Assembly: GCF_032164335.1 (NCBI RefSeq)
Contig: NZ_CP134152.1
Span: 1,984,001-2,048,000 of the forward strand
Reading direction: 5' to 3'
Source: Winslowiella toletana
GTDB lineage: Bacteria; Pseudomonadota; Gammaproteobacteria; Enterobacterales; Enterobacteriaceae
DNA: 64,000 nucleotides
Shown here: piece after piece, positions 49,032-59,048 of the stretch
How positions within the stretch are numbered: position 1 is the first letter of the stretch
How the letters are laid out: every line of letters starts with the position of its first letter
The notes under the pieces: generated by a model
Databases searched by the model: none
What the model saw: only the letters and a program-made list of their open reading frames with translations
What the model was told of the DNA's origin: nothing
Program-made: the position numbers and the translations under genes

Positions 49032-49865
49032 ATGCGCACACCCCGTCGCCGACTGCGACTCGCACGCTACAAAAAGACCAAGCGTCAGATTCATCAACGC
49101 TTTCGTCAGCGCATTTTCGAGCGTGATCGTAGCGCTGAGCTGGCAGCACATCCGCTGCCGCGCGTGGTAGTTCTGACGGGAGCCGGGATATCTGCTGAGT
49201 CGGGTATTCGTACCTTTCGCGCCAGTGACGGCCTGTGGGAAGAGCATCGGGTTGAGGATGTGGCAACGCCGGAAGGTTTTGCCCGCGATCCGGCGCTGGT
49301 GCAGGCATTTTACAACGCCCGCCGTCAGCAGTTGCAGCAGCCGGAAATCCAGCCCAATGCCGCGCATCAGGCGCTGGCAGAGCTGGAATCGGTACTGGGT
49401 GACGGTTTTCTGCTGGTGACGCAAAATATTGATAACCTGCACGAGCGAGCCGGCAGCGAGCGGGTGATTCATATGCACGGCGAATTGCTGAAAGTGCGCT
49501 GTTCGATGAGTGGGCAGATTCTTGACTGGACTGAAGATGTTAAGCCAGGCGATCGCTGCCACTGCTGCCAGTTTCCTGCGGTGCTGCGCCCGCATGTGGT
49601 GTGGTTTGGAGAAATGCCGCTGCAAATGGATGAGATTTATCAGGCGATTGAACAGGCTGATTATTTTGTCGCTATCGGCACCTCGGGCCATGTCTATCCG
49701 GCGGCGGGTTTTGTCCACGAGGCAAAATTACAGGGCGCGCATACCGTAGAGCTGAATCTGGAGCCAAGCCAGGTGGGTAGCGAGTTCGAAGAGAAAAAAT
49801 ACGGTCCGGCCAGTCAGGTAGTACCGCTGTACGTGCGCACATTTTTGCTGGGGCTGTATAAGTAA
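49032..49865 (+). CDS. cobB: CobB, NAD-dependent protein deacylase (sirtuin)
   Basis: 277 residues. It removes acetyl and succinyl groups from lysines. The sirtuin motif [16 protein letters not shown], the Tyr-x-x-Arg pair for desuccinylation (FYNARRQQL), the catalytic His in IHMHGELL and the zinc region (RCSMSG ... CHCC) are present; YPAAGF and ELNLEPS bind NAD. An Arg/Lys-rich N-terminal extension (~38 residues) matches the long E. coli form. Confidence 0.97.
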   Translation: MRTPRRRLRLARYKKTKRQIHQRFRQRIFERDRSAELAAHPLPRVVVLTGAGISAESGIRTFRASDGLWEEHRVEDVATPEGFARDPALVQAFYNARRQQLQQPEIQPNAAHQALAELESVLGDGFLLVTQNIDNLHERAGSERVIHMHGELLKVRCSMSGQILDWTEDVKPGDRCHCCQFPAVLRPHVVWFGEMPLQMDEIYQAIEQADYFVAIGTSGHVYPAAGFVHEAKLQGAHTVELNLEPSQVGSEFEEKKYGPASQVVPLYVRTFLLGLYK

Positions 49866-49924
49866 TCATTCTGTTCGGGAGCCGCTTTAGCTTCGGTACA
49901 GAGGATCTGCAGGGCAGAGATTAA

Positions 49925-49956
49925 CGGCACGGGCGGCGAGAACCACGCCCGTGCCG
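49925..49956. terminator. Strong hairpin between cobB and potD
   Basis: CGGCACGGGCG / CGCCCGTGCCG is a perfect 11-bp G+C-rich stem with a 10-base loop, 10 bases from the potD stop. Neither side has a good T-run, so it may mainly protect the 3' end of the potD message. Confidence 0.55.
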
Positions 49957-49966
49957 AATCTGCGTT

Positions 49967-51010
49967 TTAACGCCCGGCTTTTAACTTCTGGAACAGGGTT
50001 TCGTACTGCATACTGGCTTCGCCGACATCATCCTGCCATTCGCCGTTTTTGATCACCTCATCGCTCGGATACAGTGACGGATCGCCGGACATCGCTTTCG
50101 GCAGCAGTTTTTTCGCCGCCAGGTTTGGCGTCGGATAACCGATGGTTTCGGCTACTTTTGCCGCGACGTCAGGGCGGAGCAGAAAGTTAATCAGCTTCAA
50201 CGCACCCTCTACATTTTTCGCGTTAGCCGGTATCGACAGACTGTCCATCCAGAAAATGCCGCCTTCCTGCGGCCAGATAACGTCCAGCGGCGTACCGGCC
50301 TGACGTGCGACGTAAGCCGAACCGTTCCACACCATGCCCAGATTAACTTCACCCTCCATATAAGGGCTGCCTGGATTGTCTGAGTTAAAAGTCAGCACAT
50401 TAGGCATCAGCTTTTTCAGCTCTTCATAGGCGGCATTAATCTGTTCAGGATCGGTGGTATTGCCGGAGTAACCGAGTTTACGTAAAGCTACCTGGAAAAC
50501 ATCGCGGGCATCGTCAGTTAACAGCAGGCTCTGCTTAAATTCCGGCTTCCACAGATCGGCCCAGCGGGTAACGGTTTTGGTATCAATAACATCCGTATTT
50601 GCGCCAATCGCGGTCGCCCCCCAGATATAGGGGATCGAGTAGTCGTTATTCGGATCAAACGATTTGTTCAGCAGCACCGGATCGAGATTAGTAAAGTTCG
50701 ACAGTTTGCTTTTGTCTATTTTTTGTATCATGCCTTCATTGCGCATTTTGGCAACGAAGTAAGTGGAAGGCACCACCAGATCGTAGGCACCGTCTTTATA
50801 CGTTTTCAGCTTGGCATACATACTCTCGTTAGATTCATACGTCGAGTAAATGACTTTAATGCCGGTCTCTTTAGTAAATTGTTCCAACAGTCCCGGCGGA
50901 ACATATTCCGTCCAGTTGTAGAAGTAGAGCGTTTTGCTGTCGTCTGCCTGTGCGCTGTGTAATCCGAACGCCAGCGCGCCGGCTGCCAGCCAGTGTGACC
51001 ACTTTTTCAT
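49967..51010 (-). CDS. potD: PotD, periplasmic spermidine/putrescine-binding protein
   Basis: 347 residues. The signal peptide (MKKWSHWLAAGALAFGLHSA, cleaved near AQA) precedes the mature binding protein starting DDSKTLYFYNWTEYVPPG. Spermidine contacts of E. coli PotD are conserved (YNWTEY, IWGATAIG, WNGSAYVARQ, FWMDSLSIP). It supplies the PotABC importer. In E. coli it directly follows potC; here a pentapeptide-repeat gene separates them and potD has its own strong promoter. Confidence 0.97.
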   Translation of the reverse strand: MKKWSHWLAAGALAFGLHSAQADDSKTLYFYNWTEYVPPGLLEQFTKETGIKVIYSTYESNESMYAKLKTYKDGAYDLVVPSTYFVAKMRNEGMIQKIDKSKLSNFTNLDPVLLNKSFDPNNDYSIPYIWGATAIGANTDVIDTKTVTRWADLWKPEFKQSLLLTDDARDVFQVALRKLGYSGNTTDPEQINAAYEELKKLMPNVLTFNSDNPGSPYMEGEVNLGMVWNGSAYVARQAGTPLDVIWPQEGGIFWMDSLSIPANAKNVEGALKLINFLLRPDVAAKVAETIGYPTPNLAAKKLLPKAMSGDPSLYPSDEVIKNGEWQDDVGEASMQYETLFQKLKAGR

Positions 51011-51072
51011 GATAATTTCTCCCAGAGGCAGGCTGCCAATATGGATACCTGACCCGATGTCGTTTGTTCGGG

Positions 51073-51100
51073 ATTATATGCCAGAGAGCGGCGAGGTCAA
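51073..51100 (-). promoter_or_regulatory. Dedicated sigma-70 promoter for potD
   Basis: On the minus strand TTGACC (51100-51095), a 16-base spacer and a perfect TATAAT (51078-51073) lie ~60 bp upstream of the potD start. Transcription would begin near 51066. It lies in the gap between the pentapeptide gene and potD. Confidence 0.75.
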
Positions 51101-51141
51101 GGTTGCAGCCGCGATGCCAACCGGCAAACAGATTATTAAGA

Positions 51142-51783
51142 TTATGCATAGCTGGAGGCCGGCAGACGGGTTTCAGAATAATCCGCGTCAGTCAGATCAA
51201 CATTACGCATCGAGGCATTTTCGAGATTGGATCTTTGCAGCTGGGCTCCGCGCATTGTTGCATCATCAAAGTCTGCAAATTGCTCAATATCAATATCTTG
51301 CAGACTGGCATGAGTAAGATCAGCCCTCGTCAATATGGCTTCTTCCAGATTAGCTTCATTCAGCGTGGCATGCTGCAAATTACTGTCACTGAGATTAATG
51401 GCGTACATTTCTGCATGCGTAAAATCGCAGCCTGCGGCCTCGACATGTTGCATATTGACACAGCAGAGTGAGGCTTCGCGGAATGGACAACCAGTAATAA
51501 TCGAGTGACTCAAGTCGCTGCTTTCCAGCTGTACCCAGTTAAAGTTATGCGCGGTTAAGTCCATGCCACTAAGATCCAAATTTGTTAAGTTCACCGGGTT
51601 AGCGGAGGTATGCTCAGACAGCATTACGGTCAGCGCGTGATTTTTTCTGTTTTTAAGATCGATCGCTTCATCCTGTTTCATGCCCGACGATAGCGGCTGC
51701 CTGAGGATAGCTAAATTATTATTACTTACCGAGGCATCTGCGGAAAAATTGTTTATTACTGAGGTATTACTATTAATTTCCAT
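51142..51783 (-). CDS. Pentapeptide-repeat protein inserted between potC and potD
   Basis: 213 residues. Residues 1-~62 are Ser/Asn-rich and not repetitive; from ~63 to 205 there are about 25 pentapeptide repeats of the A(D/N)LxX kind (NLTNLDLSGMDLTAHNF, LNEANLEEAILTRADLTHAS, NLENASMRNVDLTDADY), which would fold into a right-handed quadrilateral beta-helix. There is no signal peptide or membrane segment. ATG 51783 follows CAGGAATC. The gene is visibly more A+T-rich than the pot genes, suggesting acquisition. Relatives include gyrase-protecting proteins and type III effectors such as PipB; which role applies cannot be decided here. Confidence 0.85.
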   Translation of the reverse strand: MEINSNTSVINNFSADASVSNNNLAILRQPLSSGMKQDEAIDLKNRKNHALTVMLSEHTSANPVNLTNLDLSGMDLTAHNFNWVQLESSDLSHSIITGCPFREASLCCVNMQHVEAAGCDFTHAEMYAINLSDSNLQHATLNEANLEEAILTRADLTHASLQDIDIEQFADFDDATMRGAQLQRSNLENASMRNVDLTDADYSETRLPASSYA

Positions 51784-51923
51784 ATTGATTCCTGATTTGT
51801 ATTCTGGATGAGAAAGCCACCGGCTTTGTGCCGTCCAGAATTATCTATCCGATAAAAGAAATCTTCTGCTTTTCGCCTGAATGGCGGAGTCAATTAATAG
51901 AATATTTTTCAATCAGGCCGTTA

Positions 51924-51949
51924 TTGCGGGGCAAAAAATTGCCCCGCAA
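51924..51949 (-). terminator. Hairpin after potC
   Basis: TTGCGGGGCAA / TTGCCCCGCAA is a perfect 11-bp stem with a 4-base loop, 5 bases after the potC stop. There is no long U-run, but the stem is strong. It separates potABC from the pentapeptide gene. Confidence 0.65.
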
Positions 51950-51953
51950 CGGT

Positions 51954-52730
51954 TTAACGGCGAGTTTTATCGCGCAGTAATAACTGACTGAGGGCGACCA
52001 TCACCAGCGACAACAGCATCAGAATCGTCGCCAGCGCATTAACCTCTGGAGAGACGCCGACTTTTACCATTGAATAGATCTTCAGCGGTAATATTTCGTA
52101 GCTGGGACCGGTAACAAATGATGAGACCACCACGTCATCCATCGACAGAGTAAAGCTCAGCAGCCAGCCCGCCGCGACTGCTGGCAGCGCCAGCGGCAGA
52201 ATGATCTTACGCAAAATGGTGATTTCACTGGCACCGAGATCTTTTGCCGCTTCCAGCATGCGCACATCAAAGCCCTTTAAGCGTGAAAAGACGGTAATAA
52301 CGACAAAAGGCAGACAGAAGGTAATATGCGAGAACAGCAGTGACCAGAAGCCGAGTGAAATACCCAGCAGCATAAACAGCACCAGCAGAGAAATCGCCAT
52401 AACGATATCCGGCGACATCATCACCACAAACAGCATGCCGCCGACAAACGGCTTACCGCGAAAACGATAGCGATAGAGCGCTACGGCGGTCAGCGAGCCG
52501 ATCAACGTGGCAAAGCTGGCCGACAGCACAGCCATAATCAGCGAGTGCTTCGCCGCATCAATCAGGCTGTCGTTATTCAGCAGCAGGCTGTACCACTGAG
52601 TGCTGAATCCCTGCCAGTTTATGCCGAATCGGGACTGATTAAACGAGTTGATAATCAGAATCACAATCGGAATATACAGCCAGGCGTATATGACGGTCAT
52701 AAAGCCGCCACGTAACCAGCGCGCCATCAT
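51954..52730 (-). CDS. potC: PotC, spermidine/putrescine ABC permease subunit
   Basis: 258 residues with six membrane segments. The EAA loop EAAKDLGASEITILRKIILP contacts the PotA ATPase. Sequences such as RYRFRGKPFVGGMLFVVMMS and SMDDVVVSSFVTGPSYEILP are nearly as in E. coli, although the C-terminus ends a few residues earlier. It overlaps potB by 4 bases (ATGA type). Confidence 0.97.
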   Translation of the reverse strand: MMARWLRGGFMTVIYAWLYIPIVILIINSFNQSRFGINWQGFSTQWYSLLLNNDSLIDAAKHSLIMAVLSASFATLIGSLTAVALYRYRFRGKPFVGGMLFVVMMSPDIVMAISLLVLFMLLGISLGFWSLLFSHITFCLPFVVITVFSRLKGFDVRMLEAAKDLGASEITILRKIILPLALPAVAAGWLLSFTLSMDDVVVSSFVTGPSYEILPLKIYSMVKVGVSPEVNALATILMLLSLVMVALSQLLLRDKTRR

Positions 52731-53587
52731 TCCAGCACCACCTTATTATTCAGCAGACGTGCAGCACGCCAGTATATCAACAACATCAGCCCCATGATCA
52801 GCGTCAGCACCACGCTGGTGGCCGCGCCAAACGGCCAGTCACGAATATTAAGGAACTGACTTTTAATCACATTACCGATTAACAGGTTTTTCGCCCCACC
52901 CATTAAATCGGAAACAAAGAACAGCCCCATCGCCGGCAGCAGAACCAGCAGACATCCGGCAACGATTCCCGGCATGGTGAGCGGTAGAATAATCCGGATA
53001 AAGGTTTGCAGCTTGCTGGCACCCAGATCGCGCGCGGCTTCCAGCACCGGCTTATCCAGTTTTTCCAGGCTGGAGTAGAGCGGCATCACCATAAACGGCA
53101 GCAGGATATACACCAGTCCGAGGATCACCGCCTGTGAGCTGTACATAATGCTGAACGGCTTATCGATCACGCCAAGCCACAGCAGAAAATCATTGAGCCA
53201 GCCGCGAGTGCTGAGGAAGATTTTCAGACCGTAAATGCGGATCAGCGAATTGGTCCAGAACGGCACAATCAGTAAAAACAGCATCAGCGGGCGCAGGCGC
53301 TCCGGCAGCTTTGTCAGGCACCAGGCGAAAGGATAGCCGAGCAGCAGGCAGCTCAGGGTGGCGATCAGCGCCATATTCAGCGAGTGCAGCAGCACTTCGG
53401 CATACAGCGGATCGGCCAGACGGCTGTAGTTATCCAGAGTGAATACCAGCTTGACGAAGTTGGCATCATCACGGGTCAGAAAGCTGGTGACGAAAATCAT
53501 CAGGTTGGGCAAGAACACAAACAGCACCAGCCAGCTGACAATGGTCAATATCACTATTTTCTGAAAGCGTTTACGCGTCGTTTTCAT
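52727..53587 (-). CDS. potB: PotB, spermidine/putrescine ABC permease subunit
   Basis: 286 residues with six membrane segments and the EAA loop [40 protein letters not shown] and [20 protein letters not shown] are conserved. A longer frame begins at 53614; the inner ATG at 53587 matches the family start (MK-T-x-x-F-Q) and gives a 17-base overlap with potA, so I use it. Confidence 0.95.
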   Translation of the reverse strand: MKTTRKRFQKIVILTIVSWLVLFVFLPNLMIFVTSFLTRDDANFVKLVFTLDNYSRLADPLYAEVLLHSLNMALIATLSCLLLGYPFAWCLTKLPERLRPLMLFLLIVPFWTNSLIRIYGLKIFLSTRGWLNDFLLWLGVIDKPFSIMYSSQAVILGLVYILLPFMVMPLYSSLEKLDKPVLEAARDLGASKLQTFIRIILPLTMPGIVAGCLLVLLPAMGLFFVSDLMGGAKNLLIGNVIKSQFLNIRDWPFGAATSVVLTLIMGLMLLIYWRAARLLNNKVVLE

Positions 53588-54686
53588 CTTTGAGCACCAC
53601 TTCCCAGCTTTCAACCCAGTTCACCGCCATTTTCTGATTCAGCGAGTGATCGAAATCAGGATCGTCTTCGTTAAAGAATTCGCTTACCGTCACCAGCTTG
53701 CCGTTTTCCAGCTCGACGGTGGACTCCAGCGTCATTCCCTTATAGTTACGCTCGCGAACATAGCCGATCAGCCCGTCGATATTGTTACCGTCATTGATCT
53801 CTTCTACTCGCAGATCTTCCGGACGCAGCAGCACATTGAGTCGTTGTCCGGGCTGCACGGTAAACGGCACCAGGATATCGCATTCGCGACCTTCAACCCG
53901 CGCGCGCACCCGCTGATTATCCAGCGTGTGCAGCACTTCCGCACTGAACACGTTAATTTCACCGATAAACCGCGCGACAAACAGGTTACGTGGCTCTTCG
54001 TAAATTTCGCGCGGCGTGCCGTCCTGTTCAATCTGGCCTTCACGCATCACCACGATACGATCGGACATGGTCAGCGCTTCTTCCTGATCGTGGGTCACAA
54101 AGATAAAGGTAATACCGAGCTTACGCTGTAATGCTTTCAGCTCATTCTGCATCTGTTTACGCAGCTTGTAGTCCAGCGCCGACAGTGATTCATCCAGCAG
54201 CAGCACTTTGGGCCGGTTCACTACCGCGCGGGCAATGGCCACGCGCTGCTGCTGGCCACCGGAAAGCTGGTGCGGACGGCGTTGCGCAAAGTCGTTCAGC
54301 TGCACCATCGCCAGGGCATCCGTCACCCGGCTGGTGATTTCATCTGCCGGGGTTTTCTGCATTCGCAGGCCGAAAGCAACGTTTTCAAATACCGTCATAT
54401 GAGGGAACAGTGCGTAGCTCTGAAACACCGTATTAATATGGCGATTCTCAGCCGGAGTATCCGTAATCGATTCGCCATCCAGCACGATATCGCCACGGTC
54501 GGCGACTTCCAGCCCGGCAATCAGGCGCAGGATAGTGGTTTTACCGCAGCCGGAAGGGCCGAGCAGGGTAATAAATTCACCGTGATTAATGGTGAGGTTA
54601 AAATTGGCAATTATGTCCTTACCGTCAAACGCTTTATTGATGCCTGAAAGCGTGACCAGCGGCTTGCGCGCGTGTTTTTGCATCAT
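53571..54686 (-). CDS. potA: PotA, spermidine/putrescine ABC ATPase
   Basis: 371 residues from ATG 54686. It powers polyamine import. Walker [10 protein letters not shown], the signature [15 protein letters not shown], Walker [12 protein letters not shown] and the H-loop FVTHDQEEA are present; the C-terminal ~130 residues form the TOBE-type regulatory domain ([26 protein letters not shown]). The frame allows TTG at 54704, adding six residues; neither start has a strong binding site. Confidence 0.95.
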   Translation of the reverse strand: MMQKHARKPLVTLSGINKAFDGKDIIANFNLTINHGEFITLLGPSGCGKTTILRLIAGLEVADRGDIVLDGESITDTPAENRHINTVFQSYALFPHMTVFENVAFGLRMQKTPADEITSRVTDALAMVQLNDFAQRRPHQLSGGQQQRVAIARAVVNRPKVLLLDESLSALDYKLRKQMQNELKALQRKLGITFIFVTHDQEEALTMSDRIVVMREGQIEQDGTPREIYEEPRNLFVARFIGEINVFSAEVLHTLDNQRVRARVEGRECDILVPFTVQPGQRLNVLLRPEDLRVEEINDGNNIDGLIGYVRERNYKGMTLESTVELENGKLVTVSEFFNEDDPDFDHSLNQKMAVNWVESWEVVLKDENDA

Positions 54687-55109
54687 ATTCGCTGCCTGAA
54701 TCAAAGGGTTAGGTTTAAAATTGGGGAGCGATGATACCTGAAAAACTCGCAGCCCGCCTGGTTAAAGCCGCTATTTTTTGCTTACCGGCAGTGCGAACAA
54801 ACTAAGAGACAACCCTGGCGACAGCGTGACATTCATCAGGCTGAAGAATCATCCGTGGCCGACTAACGATAGATATAACTGAGTGCCCGCATCGAGATAA
54901 TGACCGGTATCACAATCGAAAGATAAATAAATACCGAAATCGGCGTGCCGTGCAGAACCTGACAGCGCGCTGCTCTCAATGCGGCAAAGTTGCATGCCTG
55001 CTAAATAAGCGGCAATTAATTGCGCGAACGCTCAAAACCTATGACCTTAAGCAATACTTTAACCGATCAAGCTTTCCATAATAGCGGCAGGCATTCAGAG
55101 GGACGAAAG
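54687..55109. promoter_or_regulatory. Divergent potA/pepT promoter region
   Basis: About 420 bp without a recognised gene. It must hold the potA and pepT promoters; I found no clear FNR box for pepT. On the minus strand 54979-54863 is a 38-codon frame with a hydrophobic run (SVFIYLSIVIPVIIS), possibly the remnant of a membrane-protein gene or a small membrane protein; it has only a TTG start and no visible binding site. Confidence 0.45.
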
Positions 55110-56336
55110 ATGAACAGATTACTCGATCGCTTTTTACACTACGTTTCTTTCGATACGCAATCTAAGAGTCATGCTCGTCAGGTTCCCAGTACCGAGGGGC
55201 AATGGCGGCTGGCAGAAGAATTGCAAAGCGAGCTAAAGGAACTCGGATTTAAAGACGTCACGCTGACTGACAATTGCTGTGTGATGGGGACTTTACCGTC
55301 CACTGTCGACTGGCCAACACCGGTTATCGGCTTTATTTCCCACATAGACACGTCGCCTGACTTCACCGCAAAAAATGTGAATCCGCAGGTTGTCGAAAAT
55401 TATCGCGGCGGGGATATCGCGCTGGGGATTGGGGATGAGGTGCTGTCGCCGGTGATGTTTCCGGTATTGCATCAGCTGATCGGCCATACGTTGATTACCA
55501 CTGATGGCAAGACTTTGCTGGGGGCTGACGATAAAGCCGGTATCGCCGAGATTATCACTGCCATGGCGCGCCTGGCACAAAGTGATATTCCTCATGGTGA
55601 AATTCGCGTGGCCTTTACGCCGGACGAAGAGATTGGCAGAGGTGCGGCACATTTTGATGTTGCCGCCTTTGCCGCTGACTGGGCGTATACCATTGATGGC
55701 AGCGGCCTGGGCGAGTTTGAATTTGAAAATTTTAACGCCGCCTCGGCAACGGTAAAAATTACCGGCAATAATGTGCATCCTGGCTCTGCCAAAGGCGTGA
55801 TGATCAATGCGCTGGATGTGGCAACGCGTTTTCATGCCGCGCTGCCGCCGCAGGAAGTACCGGAGCATACTTCAGGCTATGAGGGTTTTTACCATCTGCA
55901 TCAGATTAAAGGCAGCGTCGAACGTGCCGAGCTGCACTATATTGTGCGCGATTTTGATGCCGACGGCTTCGCTGCGCGCAAAAAACTGCTGCAGGATATT
56001 GCCCGCGACCTCAGCAAAGCGCTGCCGGCGAAGGGCGCTATTGAAGTGACAATTGAAGACAGTTATTACAATATGCGGGAAAAGGTCGAGGCTCATCCGC
56101 ATATTATTGAGCTGGCACTGCAGGCAATGCGCGATTGTGAAATTGAACCGCAGGTGAAACCCATCCGCGGCGGTACTGATGGCGCCTCGTTATCTTATAT
56201 GGGATTACCGTGTCCCAACATCTTTACTGGCGGTTATAACTATCATGGCAAACATGAGTTTGCTTCGCTGGAAAATATGGAGAAAACGGTGGCGGTAATC
56301 ATGCGTATTGCGCAGTTAGCGGCGGAACGTAAATAG
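55110..56336 (+). CDS. pepT: PepT, tripeptide aminopeptidase (peptidase T)
   Basis: 408 residues, M20 metallopeptidase that removes the N-terminal residue of tripeptides. Zinc ligands lie in [32 protein letters not shown] and near YNYHGKHEF. The frame opens at 55020, but ATG 55110 with GAGGGACGA gives the exact family length. Confidence 0.96.
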   Translation: MNRLLDRFLHYVSFDTQSKSHARQVPSTEGQWRLAEELQSELKELGFKDVTLTDNCCVMGTLPSTVDWPTPVIGFISHIDTSPDFTAKNVNPQVVENYRGGDIALGIGDEVLSPVMFPVLHQLIGHTLITTDGKTLLGADDKAGIAEIITAMARLAQSDIPHGEIRVAFTPDEEIGRGAAHFDVAAFAADWAYTIDGSGLGEFEFENFNAASATVKITGNNVHPGSAKGVMINALDVATRFHAALPPQEVPEHTSGYEGFYHLHQIKGSVERAELHYIVRDFDADGFAARKKLLQDIARDLSKALPAKGAIEVTIEDSYYNMREKVEAHPHIIELALQAMRDCEIEPQVKPIRGGTDGASLSYMGLPCPNIFTGGYNYHGKHEFASLENMEKTVAVIMRIAQLAAERK

Positions 56337-56340
56337 CAGC

Positions 56341-56379
56341 AACATTCTGGGCGGCAACCAGGCCGCCCAGAATGTTTTT
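56341..56379. terminator. Bidirectional terminator between pepT and roxA
   Basis: AACATTCTGGGCGGC / GCCGCCCAGAATGTT is a perfect 15-bp stem with a 6-base loop. TTTT follows on the plus strand for pepT; on the minus strand it lies 13 bases after roxA. Confidence 0.85.
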
Positions 56380-56391
56380 CAAAAGATTCGG

Positions 56392-57516
56392 TTATTCTTC
56401 GCCAAAATACCAGTAGCCGCTGTTGACCAGCGCTGCCAGTTGAGCGAGGAACGACGGGTCGTCAAGCGCATCACCAAAGTCTTCCTGCCCCAGCGTCAGC
56501 TGATTTGCCAGCACCATCAGTGCGTCACGATGTGCGCTTTCCAGCTGCTCACCGTTAATAAATACGGCGTCACCGATGCTCAGAACGCGCAGACCGCCGA
56601 GGCGTGTCAGCTTGTCGCCCTGTTGCAGCGAATCATAAATCTCATCCGGCTGGTAAGGCGGTTCTGGCGGGGCGATATCCAGCTCATGACGTGATTGCGA
56701 AATAAACTCGCCAAACCACTGATTAAACTGGTGCGGCTGATTGATCACTTCCAGCATCATCTGGCGAATGCCATCGATTTCCTGTGGCAAAATCTCTGCC
56801 GGACGATCGCGCGCCGCAACATCCGGGTCGCTGAAGCGATGGCTACCCAGCTCACGTTGCAGTACGTAATCGGCAAAACCACTGATCAGTTCACGCCCGC
56901 TTGGCGCACGGAAACCAACGGAATAGTTGATGGCGTTTTCCAGCGAGTAACCTTCGTGCGGGAAACCTGGTGGGATATAGAGAATGTCGCCCGGCTCCAT
57001 CTCTTCATCAATAATCGCGTCGAAAGGTTCAACCTGCAGCAGATCGGGATGCGGGCAATGCTGCTTAAGCGGCACTTTGTCACCCACGCGCCAACGGCGG
57101 CGGCCGGTGCCCTGCACGATAAACACGTCATACTGATCGAAGTGGGGACCAACGCCACCGCCGGGTACCGAGAAGGAGATCATCAGATCGTCAGTACGCC
57201 AGTCAGGCAAAAAGCGGAAAGGGCGCATCAGCGCAGCAGAAGGCTCATGCCAGTGGTCTACCGCTTGTACCAGCAGTGACCAGTTGCTTTCACCCAGATG
57301 ATCATAGCTCTCGAAAGGCCCGTGGCTGACCTGCCATTTCCCATCATTATGGCTGACCAGGCGGCTGTCGACTTCGTTCTCCATCGCCAGGCCTGCCAGT
57401 TCATCAGGGGTAATAGGGTCGACGAAATTTTTAAAGCCGCGTTTAAGCACCACCGGGCGTTTTTGCCAGTAGCGTTGCACAAATTCGGGCCAGTTGATAT
57501 CGAGCTGATAATCCAT
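56392..57516 (-). CDS. roxA: RoxA (YcfD), ribosomal protein L16 arginine hydroxylase
   Basis: 374 residues, JmjC-type Fe(II)/2-oxoglutarate dioxygenase that hydroxylates an arginine of L16. The iron ligands His-x-Asp are in GPHFDQYDVF and the distal His in PPGFPHEGYSL. The C-terminal part (ISQSRHELDIAPPEPPYQPD) is the dimerisation/winged-helix region. Order pepT-roxA-phoQ is as in E. coli. Confidence 0.96.
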   Translation of the reverse strand: MDYQLDINWPEFVQRYWQKRPVVLKRGFKNFVDPITPDELAGLAMENEVDSRLVSHNDGKWQVSHGPFESYDHLGESNWSLLVQAVDHWHEPSAALMRPFRFLPDWRTDDLMISFSVPGGGVGPHFDQYDVFIVQGTGRRRWRVGDKVPLKQHCPHPDLLQVEPFDAIIDEEMEPGDILYIPPGFPHEGYSLENAINYSVGFRAPSGRELISGFADYVLQRELGSHRFSDPDVAARDRPAEILPQEIDGIRQMMLEVINQPHQFNQWFGEFISQSRHELDIAPPEPPYQPDEIYDSLQQGDKLTRLGGLRVLSIGDAVFINGEQLESAHRDALMVLANQLTLGQEDFGDALDDPSFLAQLAALVNSGYWYFGEE

Positions 57517-57584
57517 ATAACGTTCCAGTTCAGGCAGTAATTGCAGGAAGTATATACCCTTCGCCTGTGAAGTGCAGTGGCTTG

Positions 57585-59048
57585 CTACTCGCCGTTATGT
57601 GACACTTCTTGTCGCTGGAACACCACTTCCATTCTTGCTCCGCCTAACTCACTGGTTCCGGTGAGGATATCCCCTTCGTATTGCTCGAGAATATCGCGCG
57701 CTACCGCCAGGCCAATACCCTGACCAGGGCGCATGGTATCAGCACGCTGACCGCGCACGAAAATCAGGTCGTGCTTACTTTCCGGAATGCCTGGGCCATC
57801 ATCTTCCACAATCAGATACAGCACGTTATCAGTCTGGCGCGATGAGATTTCGACAAACTCCAGGCAATATTTACAGGCGTTATCCAGCACATTCCCCATC
57901 ACTTCCATAAAATCGTTAGGATCGCCAACGAAGGTGATCTCCGGCGAAACGTCGAGTGACAGCGAAACGCCTTTACGCTGATAGACTTTATTCAGTGCGG
58001 AGCAGAGGCTGTCGAGCAGTGCGGAGACCGAATGCAGCTCGCGCTTCAGCGGATTATGATCGGCCTGCATACTGGCGCGGTGCAGATAGTAGCCGATCTG
58101 CTGCGAGATACGACTGATCTGCTCCAGCATAATCGGCTCAGCTTGCTCAATGGTGAAGGTTTTGCTGCCGCGCAGCGAGCGCAGGGTACTTTGCAGAACC
58201 GCCAGCGGCGTTTTCAGACTGTGGGTTAGATCTGACAGCGTGGTGCTGTAGCGGGTGTAGCGCTGGCGTTCATTATCCAGTAACAGATTGAGATTACGGA
58301 CCAGGCTGCGAAGCTCTTGCGGCGGATAAGGATCGAGGGTTTCACGGGTACCGCCTTCCAGTTCGCGCACCTGGCTGGCCAGCGAGCCGATAGGCCGTAA
58401 ACTCCAGTGCGCTGCCAGCCACAGTAACGGAATGACCAGCAGTAAATTAACCAGCAAGACATAGTTAAACCATACCCAGACCATATCAGACTGCTGTAAT
58501 TCCTGTGGAATTGAGTCGACCACCACAATGGTCAGCGCGGGCAGATTGGTGGTGGCATCATAGCGATTAACCGCCACCGAGTGGGTAAATGAGCTGTTGC
58601 CATCGTCGTCGTATGCGTGCAGTTTACTTTGCGCATCGGCGTTATTACCCAGTGCTTCGCGGCTGGTGCTGGTGTTGGTATCGATCTCGTAGAAGTCCGG
58701 CTTTTTCAGCCATTCCGGCTTAATCTTATCGCGAATCTCCGGTACATCACGCTGCTGCCACAGCAAATGGCCGCGCTCGTCATAAATAAACACCAGCGTC
58801 GGGAAATTAAGCGTCATGCGCTCAGGCTGGGCGATAGTCAGCTTGCCGTTGCGCCACTGAGCCAGCGTAAAGAATAAATTGCTTTCACCGCGCATTACCC
58901 GATAGGTGTTTTTGTCAAAGCTGACGACATAGCCGACGACTGCCACCATCCCGTAGGAAAGCGACAGCACCAGCACCACCGCAGCGGTTGCCAGCAGGAA
59001 GCGCGCTCGCAGTGAGTAAGGGATAAAACGACGCAGCAGTGACATCAA
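57585..59048 (-). CDS. phoQ: PhoQ, Mg2+/peptide-responsive sensor histidine kinase
   Basis: 487 residues. Membrane segments at about 17-40 and 193-215 flank the periplasmic PAS-like sensor. Then come HAMP, the phospho-His in [20 protein letters not shown]-type sequence (read as [14 protein letters not shown]) and the ATPase boxes [17 protein letters not shown] and GQGIGLAVA. In the sensor, the acidic patch that is EDDDDAE in E. coli reads YDDDGNSS, so it is less acidic. It abuts phoP without a gap. Confidence 0.96.
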   Translation of the reverse strand: MMSLLRRFIPYSLRARFLLATAAVVLVLSLSYGMVAVVGYVVSFDKNTYRVMRGESNLFFTLAQWRNGKLTIAQPERMTLNFPTLVFIYDERGHLLWQQRDVPEIRDKIKPEWLKKPDFYEIDTNTSTSREALGNNADAQSKLHAYDDDGNSSFTHSVAVNRYDATTNLPALTIVVVDSIPQELQQSDMVWVWFNYVLLVNLLLVIPLLWLAAHWSLRPIGSLASQVRELEGGTRETLDPYPPQELRSLVRNLNLLLDNERQRYTRYSTTLSDLTHSLKTPLAVLQSTLRSLRGSKTFTIEQAEPIMLEQISRISQQIGYYLHRASMQADHNPLKRELHSVSALLDSLCSALNKVYQRKGVSLSLDVSPEITFVGDPNDFMEVMGNVLDNACKYCLEFVEISSRQTDNVLYLIVEDDGPGIPESKHDLIFVRGQRADTMRPGQGIGLAVARDILEQYEGDILTGTSELGGARMEVVFQRQEVSHNGE

